The notes under the pieces were generated by a model. It was not told the origin of the DNA and searched no databases. It saw only the letters and a program-made list of their open reading frames with translations. The position numbers were made by a program, and so were the translations under genes. A stretch of DNA of 64,000 bases from the NCBI GenBank assembly GCA_904501885.1, contig CAJGCP010000003.1, forward strand, positions 1 to 64,000. Direction: 5' to 3'. Every line of letters begins with the position of its first letter. Position 1 is the first letter of the stretch. Shown here one piece after another: positions 18,065 through 26,131 of this stretch. This DNA is from an uncultured Acetatifactor sp. (lineage in GTDB: Bacteria; Bacillota; Clostridia; Lachnospirales; Lachnospiraceae).

Positions 18065-19659
18065 AAAAGTTTTGGAAACTTCTTTTGCCTACCCTATGCC
18101 TGACACTTGCCCTGACGGGCTGCCACGGACAGAAGGCGGGCAAAGCCTTTGAAATGCCGGAGAGTTTTGACACTTCGAAGGAGGTAGAGATTACCTTCTG
18201 GGCCAAGAACGATACCAACGTGACTCAGACCAGAATCTATGAAAAGGCAATTGCGGATTTTCAGGCGTTGTACCCCAATGTGAAAATCAACCTGCGCCTG
18301 TACACGGACTACGGACGTATCTACAATGATGTAATCACCAATATCACCACGGGAACTACACCCAATGTGTGTATCACCTACCCGGACCACATTGCTACCT
18401 ATATCACCGGGCAGAATACGGTGGTGCCGCTGGATGCCTTGTTTGCGGATGCAAAGTACGGCTTGGGCGGTACGGAACTAAAATTCGATGGGCCTACGCA
18501 AGAGGAGATTATCCCGAAGTTTTTAGCGGAATGCGTCATCGATGAAAAGCATTATGCGATGCCCTATATGCGTTCCACGGAAGCTTGCTATATCAATAAG
18601 GACTATGTGGAAAAACTAGGGTACGAGATCCCTGATGTGCTGACATGGGACTATATTTGGGAGGTAGCAGACGCTGCGGCGGCAACGGATGAAGAAGGAA
18701 ACTACCTGCTGAACGGACAGAAGGTGCTGATTCCTTTTATTTACAAGTCCACCGACAATATGATGATTCAGATGTTGCGCCAAAGAGGGGCGGGATATTC
18801 TACCCCCGATGGCGGCATAGAGATTTTCAACGATACCACCAGGGAATTGCTTTACACCGTGGCGGACCATGTGAGCAAGGGTGCCTTTTCTACCTTTAAG
18901 ATTTCCAGTTACCCCGCCAACTTCCTGAATGCAGGGCAGTGCGTATTTGCCATTGATTCCACTGCAGGTGCTACCTGGATGGGTTCCGATGCTCCTTTGT
19001 CGGATATCGCAGAGGATAAGATTGTGCAGTTTGAGACAGTAGTTCGTCCCATTCCTCAATTTACGCCGGAACAGCCGGTGATGATTTCTCAGGGACCTTC
19101 GGTGTGTATCTTTGACAAGGCAGACCCCCAGGAGGTGTTGGCATCTTGGTTATTTGCACAGTTCTTATTGACGGATGATGTGCAGATTGCATATGCCCAG
19201 ACGGAAGGGTATGTACCGGTCACCAGCAAGGCGCGGGAGACAGAAAGTTATCAGAATTATCTGGCGGCAGCAGGTACTGATAAGGAGCTGCATTATGATG
19301 TAAAGATGGAAGCCACCAAATTACTTTTGGAAAACACGGAGAACACCTTCGTGACGCCGGTATTTAACGGCTCGGCTTCTCTGCGAGACGCGGCGGGACA
19401 GATGATTGAGAACACCACCAAGGCCATTCGTAGAAAGCAAACCGTGGACGAGGCGTTCATGGAGAAACTCTATACAGATGTGGAAACCCTGTACCGATTG
19501 GACCAGTTGGGAGAGAACGGTGTAACTGCCGGAAAACAGGAACTGGGTCCCCTGCCGGATGGGGCCGTAGCACTTTTGTGCACATTGACGATAATCTGGT
19601 TGTTGATGATAATATATGTGATAAAAAAAGCATTGATTTCTAAGAAAAATGAGTTATAA
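18061..19659 (+). CDS. Extracellular sugar-binding lipoprotein with C-terminal membrane helix
   Basis: Family 1 solute-binding protein, 532 residues. It has a lipoprotein signal with the box LTGC near residues 19-21, and SBP features such as EITFWAKNDTN, the DFQALYPNVKINLR segment and the central hinge region. Unusually, residues about 500-523 form a hydrophobic helix (VALLCTLTIIWLLMIIYVI) followed by a basic tail KKALISKKNEL, so the protein may be tethered at both ends. It overlaps the permease gene by 4 nt. The specific sugar cannot be read from the sequence. Confidence 0.9.
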   Translation: MKKFWKLLLPTLCLTLALTGCHGQKAGKAFEMPESFDTSKEVEITFWAKNDTNVTQTRIYEKAIADFQALYPNVKINLRLYTDYGRIYNDVITNITTGTTPNVCITYPDHIATYITGQNTVVPLDALFADAKYGLGGTELKFDGPTQEEIIPKFLAECVIDEKHYAMPYMRSTEACYINKDYVEKLGYEIPDVLTWDYIWEVADAAAATDEEGNYLLNGQKVLIPFIYKSTDNMMIQMLRQRGAGYSTPDGGIEIFNDTTRELLYTVADHVSKGAFSTFKISSYPANFLNAGQCVFAIDSTAGATWMGSDAPLSDIAEDKIVQFETVVRPIPQFTPEQPVMISQGPSVCIFDKADPQEVLASWLFAQFLLTDDVQIAYAQTEGYVPVTSKARETESYQNYLAAAGTDKELHYDVKMEATKLLLENTENTFVTPVFNGSASLRDAAGQMIENTTKAIRRKQTVDEAFMEKLYTDVETLYRLDQLGENGVTAGKQELGPLPDGAVALLCTLTIIWLLMIIYVIKKALISKKNEL

Positions 19660-19727
19660 TGGAACTGTTAATTTTCAAGAGGTGGCACCTACCCCATGGG
19701 CCACAAAATACAAGGAGGAAAATTAGG

Positions 19728-20540
19728 ATGAAGAAGTTAGTAGCATTGATGGCAGTTCTTGCACTTTCTGTTAGCATGATCGGTTGTGGTGCAGCAGAGG
19801 TTGAGAGCGAAGTGGCAGAGAGCAGCGTAGCTGTAAGCGAAGTTGTAGAGAGCGAAGCAGTAGACGCTCCTGCATTTGAGGAAGCAAAGTCTGAAGGCGT
19901 TATGACCTATGCAGAGTATGTAGCAGCACCTTTGGATAGCGAAGTAGTAATTGAGACTTATGTACAGGCTAAGCAGTCTTGGTGGGACAACAAGGGTACC
20001 TTCTATACCCAGGACGCAGAAGGTGCATACTTCCTGTATGAAATGGCTTGTACCGAAGAAGAGTACAATCAGTTGGTTCCCGGTACCAAGATTAAAGTAA
20101 CCGGTTACAAGGCTGAGTGGTCCGGTGAAGTTGAAATCATCGACGCAACCTATGAAATCATGGACGACAATACTTATGTAGCAGAAGCTAAGGATATCAC
20201 AGCTTCATTGCAGGCTGATGATCTGATCAAATATCAGAACATCTTTGCAGCATTCAAGGGCATGGTAATCGAGCCTTCCTTCAATGCTGACGGCGAAGAG
20301 GTTCCTTTCCTTTACAAATGGGATGGTTCCGGTCAGGACGGCGACGATTTGTACTTCAATGCTTCTATCAATGAGCAGCCTTTCAACTTCTGTGTTGAGT
20401 CTTATCTGACCGGCGCAGGTACCGATGTTTACGAAGCAGTAAAGGCTTTGGAAATCGGACAGACTGTTGATATGGAAGGTTTCTTGTACTGGTACGAAGG
20501 ACCTAACGCTCACATCACTGCAGTTAGCGTTGTTGAATAA
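19728..20540 (+). CDS. Lipoprotein with OB-fold-like domain
   Basis: A 270-residue predicted lipoprotein. ATG at 19728 has AAGGAGG at 19712-19718; the lipobox is MIGC near residue 19. A Glu/Val/Ser-rich linker (residues about 22-55) precedes a beta-rich domain with VVIETYVQAKQSWWDNKGTF and TKIKVTGYKAEWSGEVEI, which looks like an OB-fold repeated twice (second half about residues 165-268). Very acidic overall. Function unknown. It is 68 bp behind the ABC binding protein and may be co-transcribed; a terminator follows. Confidence 0.8.
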   Translation: MKKLVALMAVLALSVSMIGCGAAEVESEVAESSVAVSEVVESEAVDAPAFEEAKSEGVMTYAEYVAAPLDSEVVIETYVQAKQSWWDNKGTFYTQDAEGAYFLYEMACTEEEYNQLVPGTKIKVTGYKAEWSGEVEIIDATYEIMDDNTYVAEAKDITASLQADDLIKYQNIFAAFKGMVIEPSFNADGEEVPFLYKWDGSGQDGDDLYFNASINEQPFNFCVESYLTGAGTDVYEAVKALEIGQTVDMEGFLYWYEGPNAHITAVSVVE

Positions 20541-20563
20541 TTGAAAATAGTGAGTGAATGATG

Positions 20564-20598
20564 AAAGGCAAATGTGGGAAACTGCATTTGCCTTTTTG
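20564..20598 (+). terminator. Intrinsic terminator
   Basis: AAAGGCAAATG pairs with CATTTGCCTTT and ends in a T tract. It closes the lipoprotein transcript and separates it from the folded RNA region. Confidence 0.9.
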
Positions 20599-20605
20599 TT
20601 TGTCT

Positions 20606-20667
20606 GCCAATCGTCGGAAAAATATTCGGCCAATCGTTGGGAAAATATTGCCAATAGCGGGAAACAG
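20606..20667 (+). repeat. Three spaced CCAAT(C/A)G-type repeats before the RNA promoter
   Basis: Three copies with the pattern GCCAATCGTCGGAAAAAT start at 20606, 20629 and 20650. The second, CCAATCGTTGG, is a perfect dyad (CCAA-3-TTGG); the others are weaker. Spacings of 23 and 21 bp place them on one helix face. The third copy overlaps the -35 box of the promoter at 20648. Two more copies occur at 26090-26131. They look like regulator-binding sites or a small dispersed repeat. Confidence 0.65.
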
Positions 20668-20676
20668 TGCTATACT
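20648..20676 (+). promoter_or_regulatory. Promoter of the folded RNA
   Basis: TTGCCA (20648-20653) and TATACT (20671-20676) with a 17-bp spacer. The expected transcription start, six to seven bases after the -10 box, falls on the first base of the 13-bp outer stem at 20682. The -35 box lies inside repeat copy three. Confidence 0.75.
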
Positions 20677-20681
20677 GATAT

Positions 20682-20889
20682 CGCCAAACTAACTTAAAAA
20701 TGTGTGAAATTGGGTGTATTTTTCTATTTATGGGAGAACTACGCTTTTTTGTGTATGCAGTGGATGAATTTGATAAAAACGCAAATTCTATCACTGTGTA
20801 TACGGGTACGCCCCATTTCACATGAGTTAGTTTGGCGACTATCGGAGTTTGCGTTTTTTATGCGATCACTTCGGTGGTCGCATTTTTTA
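20682..20889 (+). ncRNA. Strongly folded orphan RNA with own promoter and terminator
   Basis: No protein explains this stretch. Nested pairings: outer stem 20682-20694 with 20825-20837 (13 bp, perfect, CGCCAAACTAACT); second stem 20703-20718 with 20807-20822 (one mismatch, one G-U); third stem 20751-20762 with 20792-20803 (12 bp, three G-U); apical stem 20766-20772 with 20782-20788 (GAATTTG/CAAATTC). The apical loop ATAAAAACG is complementary to the tail CGTTTTTTAT at 20852-20861, and a longer alternative pairing 20775-20788 with 20845-20858 would break the apical stem. A terminator follows at 20861-20888, then a gene after 46 bp. This is either an independent small RNA or a riboswitch/attenuator. 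It matches no RNA class I know. Confidence 0.72.
20861..20888 (+). terminator. UUCG-loop terminator between the folded RNA and the 585-aa gene
   Basis: TGCGATCAC pairs with GTGGTCGCA around TTCG, then six T. No good promoter is seen between it and the next start codon, so the downstream gene probably depends on read-through. Confidence 0.9.
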
Positions 20890-20934
20890 TTTATAAAACG
20901 GTTGCAATATCAATGAACGATAGAGGTGAAACAC

Positions 20935-22692
20935 TTGATTATAAAGCATAATTTGCTGAAAAAACAAAAAGCAAGAAAAACGTCCTCGCTGGTGGATATA
21001 GATATATATCATTGGGCGGAGGAACTCTACGACGAACTGGAGAAACAGGGTGTGATTCAGCGCATGAAGGATACTAACCAATTAGGGGTTATCCGGGTGG
21101 CGAAGCATCTGACAAAGAGCCGGTACGACTACATGCTTTTGCAGTTGTATTTTCACCAACTGATACGTAAAGATACCGCACTACAGTCTTCTCTGGAATA
21201 TACCTACGGGAGTTATGTCAGGGCATCTGAGTTTCATCGTGAACTGGATTATATAGACAAACAGAAAATAACGGTTGGTGATTTACTTCAAATACTAACC
21301 ATTTCATACAATATAGGACATTTTTATAACACCTTTGTATCCTCGAAGGCGGCAGTCACGTTCGCCGGAATAAATCCGGATTTCAAGCGGACGATAGTAG
21401 AGTCCTTTGACAGAACGGACGGACAAAGTCTGGCGCAACATATACTGGAAGAAAAGAGTTATCTGCGCTACCATTTGCTGAATTCGCTGTTTATTTTAGA
21501 ACGCTGTGACCAAAGTAAGACTTCCGTTCGACTGGCACAGGATTTGATTTATACATATGTAAATGAGAAGAGCCTGGCCCCTGATAGCAAACTTCGTTAT
21601 GTGTTGAGGCTATATAGAAATGTTCGCAACATTGCATTTCTATCCTATGACTTTCAAATCGCACCGACGCCGATTACCATCGACTTGTGCGATTCACAAT
21701 CTATTTTGCTGTTGTTTCATGAATTGTTATCCATATACAACGATAACAGCTCCACGAGGCGGTTGCTGAATTCCATGAACAAGCTTCTTAATGATACGGT
21801 ATATAACGAGGAATCTAACACCATTTGTTATCAAATGATCACGGATAGAATGGTGAGCGAACTAAGACAGGTTTCCACGTGGGATAAAGATATCTACTAC
21901 TCGATGATGGGAAGCAAGGAAAGCATCTTTAACCGTGATTATGCTCAAAGCAGAAGATATGTATCGGAGGGATTTCTAAAGTTAACATTCCGGAAAGAAC
22001 ACAGGGAGATTTCTCGGGCACTGTTTTCCAGATTGAATCACATGCAGTATGTTCGCGTGGGATACTATGACCGCAATAGCGGGGAGCAGACGATTGTAGT
22101 ATCGCTGAGCAATCAGTGCAAGAAAAAAACACAGGTTGCCTTTCGAGTGTTAGGAGTTGTTACGAACCTATTGCGTACGGTTCCGGACATTATGAATAAT
22201 GACCCTCGGTATTTATTGACAACGAAGTTTTACCTGTTTTATCTATGCGGTCAACGACAGATACACATTAAGCCGACCGTTAGTTCGCAGAATTGCGTGC
22301 TATGCACTAAGGGTAAGTCTCAACGGATTCTGTCAATCAATAAAGTGCTCAGGGAAAACGAGGGCGACGAAGACCAGATTCACGAGGTGGAGCACTTGCG
22401 TTGGGTACTGCAAAAAGATACGAAAAATGATGTATGCATCACCCTTCCGTCCAGTATTTTGGTTTGTGGGAATGGCAATGAAGACAAAACCTTTTGCGAG
22501 TTTGACGGCATGATTATCTATCCAAACAGGACGTCTAACCAGACTGTTTTCTTGGAAGCCAAAAACACCAAGGTAAAACCCACATATGGAAAGAAATGTC
22601 TGATAGACAAACTGCGGAAATTGAACATCCAATTTGAGGAAGAAGATATAGAAATAAATAAAAAAGACGCAATGCTTTTCTGGTCTGTGTAG
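20935..22692 (+). CDS. Unrecognised protein with possible PD-(D/E)XK nuclease C terminus
   Basis: I do not recognise the family. About 585 residues, no signal peptide or membrane helix, so cytoplasmic. Most of it is helical and rich in Tyr/Leu/Arg. Near the C terminus, FDGMIIYP (Asp524), a short loop, and VFLEAKNT (Glu541, Lys543) fit the D-(X)n-ExK core of PD-(D/E)XK nucleases; a CVLCTKGKS segment near residue 450 might bind metal or is chance. TTG at 20935 has GAGGTG six bases upstream; GTG at 20926 is the alternative. It sits between a folded RNA with terminator and a surface-protein gene 35 bp downstream. Nuclease activity and a defence role are inference. Confidence 0.6.
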   Translation: MIIKHNLLKKQKARKTSSLVDIDIYHWAEELYDELEKQGVIQRMKDTNQLGVIRVAKHLTKSRYDYMLLQLYFHQLIRKDTALQSSLEYTYGSYVRASEFHRELDYIDKQKITVGDLLQILTISYNIGHFYNTFVSSKAAVTFAGINPDFKRTIVESFDRTDGQSLAQHILEEKSYLRYHLLNSLFILERCDQSKTSVRLAQDLIYTYVNEKSLAPDSKLRYVLRLYRNVRNIAFLSYDFQIAPTPITIDLCDSQSILLLFHELLSIYNDNSSTRRLLNSMNKLLNDTVYNEESNTICYQMITDRMVSELRQVSTWDKDIYYSMMGSKESIFNRDYAQSRRYVSEGFLKLTFRKEHREISRALFSRLNHMQYVRVGYYDRNSGEQTIVVSLSNQCKKKTQVAFRVLGVVTNLLRTVPDIMNNDPRYLLTTKFYLFYLCGQRQIHIKPTVSSQNCVLCTKGKSQRILSINKVLRENEGDEDQIHEVEHLRWVLQKDTKNDVCITLPSSILVCGNGNEDKTFCEFDGMIIYPNRTSNQTVFLEAKNTKVKPTYGKKCLIDKLRKLNIQFEEEDIEINKKDAMLFWSV

Positions 22693-22727
22693 AGAAGAAT
22701 GCGAGAAAATTTCTGAAGGAATGAATT

Positions 22728-25700
22728 ATGAGATTTATAAAATGTTTACTGTTTACAATAGCAATAATGCTGTTACCTATCTGTGATGTGGAGGCAGCCA
22801 CATGGGGAGATTTTGAATACGAAGTTACGGGAGATTGTACAGCAGAAATCACAAATTATACCGGCTCAGGAGGTAGGGTAGTTATACCCAATTATATACA
22901 GGGATGCTCTGTGACCAGCATAGGGTATCAAGCATTTATGTATAGATACGGCATAACCAGTATAGTAATCCCGGACAGTGTGACCAGCATAGGGGATTAT
23001 GCATTTTATGGATGTAACGGGTTAACCAGTATAGACATGAATGATGTGACCAGTATAGGGGAATGGGCATTCTATAAATGCAGCAACTTAACCAGAATAG
23101 TAATCCCGAATAGTGTGACCAGCATAGGAAAAAATGCATTTTATGAGTGTAACAAGTTAACCAGTATAGTAATCCCGAATAGTGTGACCAGTATAGGGGA
23201 AAAGGCATTCTATAAATGCAGCAACTTAACCAGAATAGTAATCTCGAACAAATTGACCAGCATAGGGAATTATGTATTTTCTGATTGTTACAGCTTAACC
23301 AGTATAGCAATCCCGAACAGTGTGAAAAGCATAGGGAATTATGCATTTTCTAGTTGTTCCCGCTTAGCCAATATAGTAATCCCGAACAGTGTGAATAGCA
23401 TAGGGAATTATGCATTTTCTAAATGTTACAACTTAACCAGTATAGAAATCCCGGCTAGTGTGACCAGAATAGGAAACTATACATTTTTTAGTAGCGACTT
23501 AACCAGAATAGTAATCCCGAATAGTGTGACCAGCATAGGGATTGGTGCATTTAAGTACTGCACAGAACTTACTATATGGGGAGAAACGGGTAGTTATGCA
23601 GAGAGATACGCAAACACAAATGAGATTCCTTTTGGTGTTCTTTCTCACGAGGATTCGACACCATCCCCCACGGCGCCTCCGACGGCAACCCCAGCGAAGC
23701 CCACAGCAATGCCGAAAGTGGTTTATAGCGCTGTTTTGGATTACCCTACGCTTGAGACGACCGATAAAAGTCAGACAATCGTTATGACAGTGAAGGCGAG
23801 TGAACCTATAACCATAGATGGCATCAGTTTTACAACTATTTGGGATAAGAGGCTTGTACTCACAAAAATTGAAGGTAGTCCTAGAATTGGAGCATATCAT
23901 AATGTAGCAACCGACTTGAATACGGGTCTTGCAGGATGGACGTCGGACGACGCAGAGAATGTGGAGAACGTAACTGATTTTGCAGTAATTACTTTTACAG
24001 TCCCGGCTAACATGGCACCAGGGACGTACACCCTTGGCGTTGAGGATCTGGAGTTTACCAAGGATTATGGCGCGGTGTGGGAGCAAGGAGCCTCTGCGTA
24101 TACCACACTGACTATTGTTGAAAAAACAAGTGCAACGCCTAAGCCAACAGCGACACCGGCACCCACAGCGAAGCCCACGGCAACGCCTAAGCCTACAGCG
24201 ACACCGAGTCCTACAACGAAGCCCACGGCAACGCCTAAGCCAACAGCAACACCGGCACCCACACCAATGCCTACAACGAGACCTGTGGGAACGCCGATGC
24301 CATCTATTGTACCGGTGGCACCTTCTCAAACCACGACAATTGATGGTAAGGTATATTATGAGATTTCTTCTGCAGAAGAACTTGCGTACTTATCTCAGGC
24401 GAGTGGAGATTGGTTAAAGAACAACTATGTGCTGACAGAGGATATTGTGTTAAATGATGTCGACCTGTCGTGTGGCAGAGATGGTGTATTACCCTTTGAT
24501 ACATCGGTGCTTTGGAAATGGACACCAATTGATGGACTGACGGGCACTTTTGATGGAGGCGGACACACAATATCAGGATTATATGTTGATACTACATCAA
24601 GTGCGGGTCTATTCAGTAAGGCCACTAGGGTAAATAATCTAAACGTAAACAATGCTTATGTTAAAGGCGCCTGGTCTGTGGGAGGCATCTGTGTAGATGT
24701 ATTCTACATGAATAACTGCACGTTTGATGGTTATGTGTATGGGGGAAGTGAAGTTGGTGGAATTGCTGGTTCCTGCGACTATATATATAACTGTACGAAC
24801 CGAGGTACTGTAATTGCTGAACCAGATGAAGCAACCTATGTTGGTGGTATTGCTGGTTACGGGGGTGAAACAGTGAAGGACTGTGTCAATTTTGGTTATG
24901 TATGTGGTGATCATTACAGAGGCGGAATTTGTGGTGATGGTTCAATTGGAGAAATTATAAATTGTTATAATCTTGCGAATGTGGATGCTGATCCCATCTT
25001 ATTTAAGTTGGCCGATTCAGACGTCGAAAGTTGCTATTATCTAAAAACACCTGAAATCAATAGCGGTGCCACTCAGTATGACCATGGAACAGCAAAAGAT
25101 CTCTCATTCTTCTGCTTGATTGGGGAAGAAACATTGAATATCGCCGGTCATAGTTACGCTAATACATATGACTTGAAATGTGAAATGTGCAACGCGGATA
25201 GAGTACTAAAAGAGATTTCAATCAATACGTTGCCCACAAAGAGGACCTACAAGCAGTATTCGGATGAACTGAGTGTTCAGGGCGGAAGATTGAGTATTGT
25301 ATTCGATGATGATACGACTAAGACAATCGACATGACTGTTGATATGATTTCAGGTTTTGATAACACAAAGACCGGTACACAGACATTGACGGTTACATGT
25401 GGTTGGAACACAGTGGAATACGATGTGACCGTGCAGGCATCGGCAACGCCTGCGCCTACTGCGGAGCCTACGGCAACACCGTTGCCCACAGCGACTCCCT
25501 GGCCTACAGCAGAGCCCACAGCAACACCGGAACCAACCGCAACCCCCATCCCTGACATCAGTTCCGAACTGGAAATCAGTAACAATACTGGTTCAGAATC
25601 TGCCCATGCAACTATTACAGCACCGGCAGGAGGCTGGGTAGAAGGTGACAACACCTTCACGGTAGAATGTGAGAAACCTTGCTTTGTAGTGGTAAGTTAT

Positions 25701-26003
25701 GATGGCGGTCAGACCTATACGCGTCTAAAAGCGACATCTGCTTCAGAGGGCTATCGTTTCACAGCCGAAGACATGACGGCAGATACAATCCTAGCGGTTG
25801 GGTATGTGGGTGATGTCAATGGCGATGGAGCTGTTACTAACTCCGATGCCACCAGACTGGCAGCGATTTTCTCGAAAAAGGCATCTGCCTCCAACGCGTT
25901 GATGGCATTAACATGCGATGTAAATAATGATACAGAACTTACAAACTCTGATATTACGATTCTGCGTGCCGCATATGCCGGCAAGAGACAATTGAATTGG
26001 TAA
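22728..26003 (+). CDS. Secreted BspA-type LRR protein with cohesin-like, GLUG and dockerin modules
   Basis: A 1091-residue surface or cellulosome-type protein. Order: signal peptide (1-24), LRR_5/BspA repeats of 23 residues (about 50-295, consensus VTSIGxxAFxxCxxLTxIVIPNS), a cohesin-like beta domain (about 329-463), a Pro/Thr linker (about 466-525), GLUG-type beta-helix repeats (about 560-760, FDGGGHTISGLY, VGGIAG), an Ig-like domain (about 832-905), a second Pro/Thr linker, a small beta module (about 947-1018) and a type I dockerin (about 1024-1091, with DVNGDG and DVNNDT calcium loops). A cohesin-like and a dockerin module on one chain is unusual. Its C terminus is almost identical to that of the 1718-aa protein. 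Start ATG 22728 has GAAGGA upstream. Confidence 0.87.
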   Translation: MRFIKCLLFTIAIMLLPICDVEAATWGDFEYEVTGDCTAEITNYTGSGGRVVIPNYIQGCSVTSIGYQAFMYRYGITSIVIPDSVTSIGDYAFYGCNGLTSIDMNDVTSIGEWAFYKCSNLTRIVIPNSVTSIGKNAFYECNKLTSIVIPNSVTSIGEKAFYKCSNLTRIVISNKLTSIGNYVFSDCYSLTSIAIPNSVKSIGNYAFSSCSRLANIVIPNSVNSIGNYAFSKCYNLTSIEIPASVTRIGNYTFFSSDLTRIVIPNSVTSIGIGAFKYCTELTIWGETGSYAERYANTNEIPFGVLSHEDSTPSPTAPPTATPAKPTAMPKVVYSAVLDYPTLETTDKSQTIVMTVKASEPITIDGISFTTIWDKRLVLTKIEGSPRIGAYHNVATDLNTGLAGWTSDDAENVENVTDFAVITFTVPANMAPGTYTLGVEDLEFTKDYGAVWEQGASAYTTLTIVEKTSATPKPTATPAPTAKPTATPKPTATPSPTTKPTATPKPTATPAPTPMPTTRPVGTPMPSIVPVAPSQTTTIDGKVYYEISSAEELAYLSQASGDWLKNNYVLTEDIVLNDVDLSCGRDGVLPFDTSVLWKWTPIDGLTGTFDGGGHTISGLYVDTTSSAGLFSKATRVNNLNVNNAYVKGAWSVGGICVDVFYMNNCTFDGYVYGGSEVGGIAGSCDYIYNCTNRGTVIAEPDEATYVGGIAGYGGETVKDCVNFGYVCGDHYRGGICGDGSIGEIINCYNLANVDADPILFKLADSDVESCYYLKTPEINSGATQYDHGTAKDLSFFCLIGEETLNIAGHSYANTYDLKCEMCNADRVLKEISINTLPTKRTYKQYSDELSVQGGRLSIVFDDDTTKTIDMTVDMISGFDNTKTGTQTLTVTCGWNTVEYDVTVQASATPAPTAEPTATPLPTATPWPTAEPTATPEPTATPIPDISSELEISNNTGSESAHATITAPAGGWVEGDNTFTVECEKPCFVVVSYDGGQTYTRLKATSASEGYRFTAEDMTADTILAVGYVGDVNGDGAVTNSDATRLAAIFSKKASASNALMALTCDVNNDTELTNSDITILRAAYAGKRQLNW
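22916..23570 (+). repeat. Tandem 69-bp LRR_5 coding repeats
   Basis: About nine to ten in-frame units of roughly 69 bp, marked by recurring ACCAGTATAG and ATCCCGAA(C/T)AGTGTGA words. Sequence is conserved at DNA level, so copy number can change by recombination. Some units differ in length (about 23 residues each). Confidence 0.85.
24127..24300 (+). repeat. Pro/Thr/Ala linker coding repeats
   Basis: Short tandem units coding TPKPTATPAPTA-type linker between the cohesin-like and GLUG parts. Similar linkers lie at 25440-25556 in the same gene and at about 28465-28512, 29207-29283, 30712-30795, 31497-31542 and 32268-32388 in the 1718-aa gene. The reverse strand gives long Gly/Val open frames that are not genes. 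Confidence 0.85.
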
Positions 26004-26013
26004 AGTAAAACTA

Positions 26014-26083
26014 AAACTGCTCACCTTTGATATTTAACCTGTCTACTTGACAAGGGTCATATCAAAAGGGTGGGCAGTTTTTT
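26014..26083 (+). terminator. Long terminator hairpin after the LRR/dockerin gene
   Basis: AAACTGCTCACCTTTGATAT pairs with ATATCAAAAGGGTGGGCAGTTT (small bulge) around about 25 nt and ends in a T tract. Confidence 0.85.
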
Positions 26084-26089
26084 GATTTC

Positions 26090-26131
26090 GCCATTCGTCG
26101 GAAAAATTTACCGCCAATCGTCGGAAAAATC
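26090..26131 (+). repeat. Two further CCAATCGTCGG repeats
   Basis: Copies at 26090 (CCATTCGTCGGAAAAATT) and 26113 (CCAATCGTCGGAAAAATC), 23 bp apart, same strand as those at 20606-20667. As there, they begin seven to eight bases after a terminator T tract. They lie at the 3' end of the reverse-strand HTH gene. Confidence 0.65.

Noticed and set aside
20606..20667. CRISPR array
   Set aside because: Only two to three degenerate copies with 21-23 bp period and no unique spacers between them; no cas genes.
20682..20838. Retron msr-msd with inverted end repeats
   Set aside because: The 13-bp end pairing is suggestive, but no reverse transcriptase gene with a YADD-type motif is nearby.
20682..20838. 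MITE-like mobile element with 13-bp terminal inverted repeats
   Set aside because: No target duplication is visible outside the arms, and a promoter start and terminator fit an RNA gene better.
22916..23570. Tandem repeat DNA of non-coding origin
   Set aside because: The 69-bp units stay in frame and code for LRR_5 repeats.
24065..24262. Gly/Val-repeat open frame on the reverse strand (also 25277-25660 and 32219-32494)
   Set aside because: It is the complement of Pro/Thr linker codons, not a glycine-rich gene.
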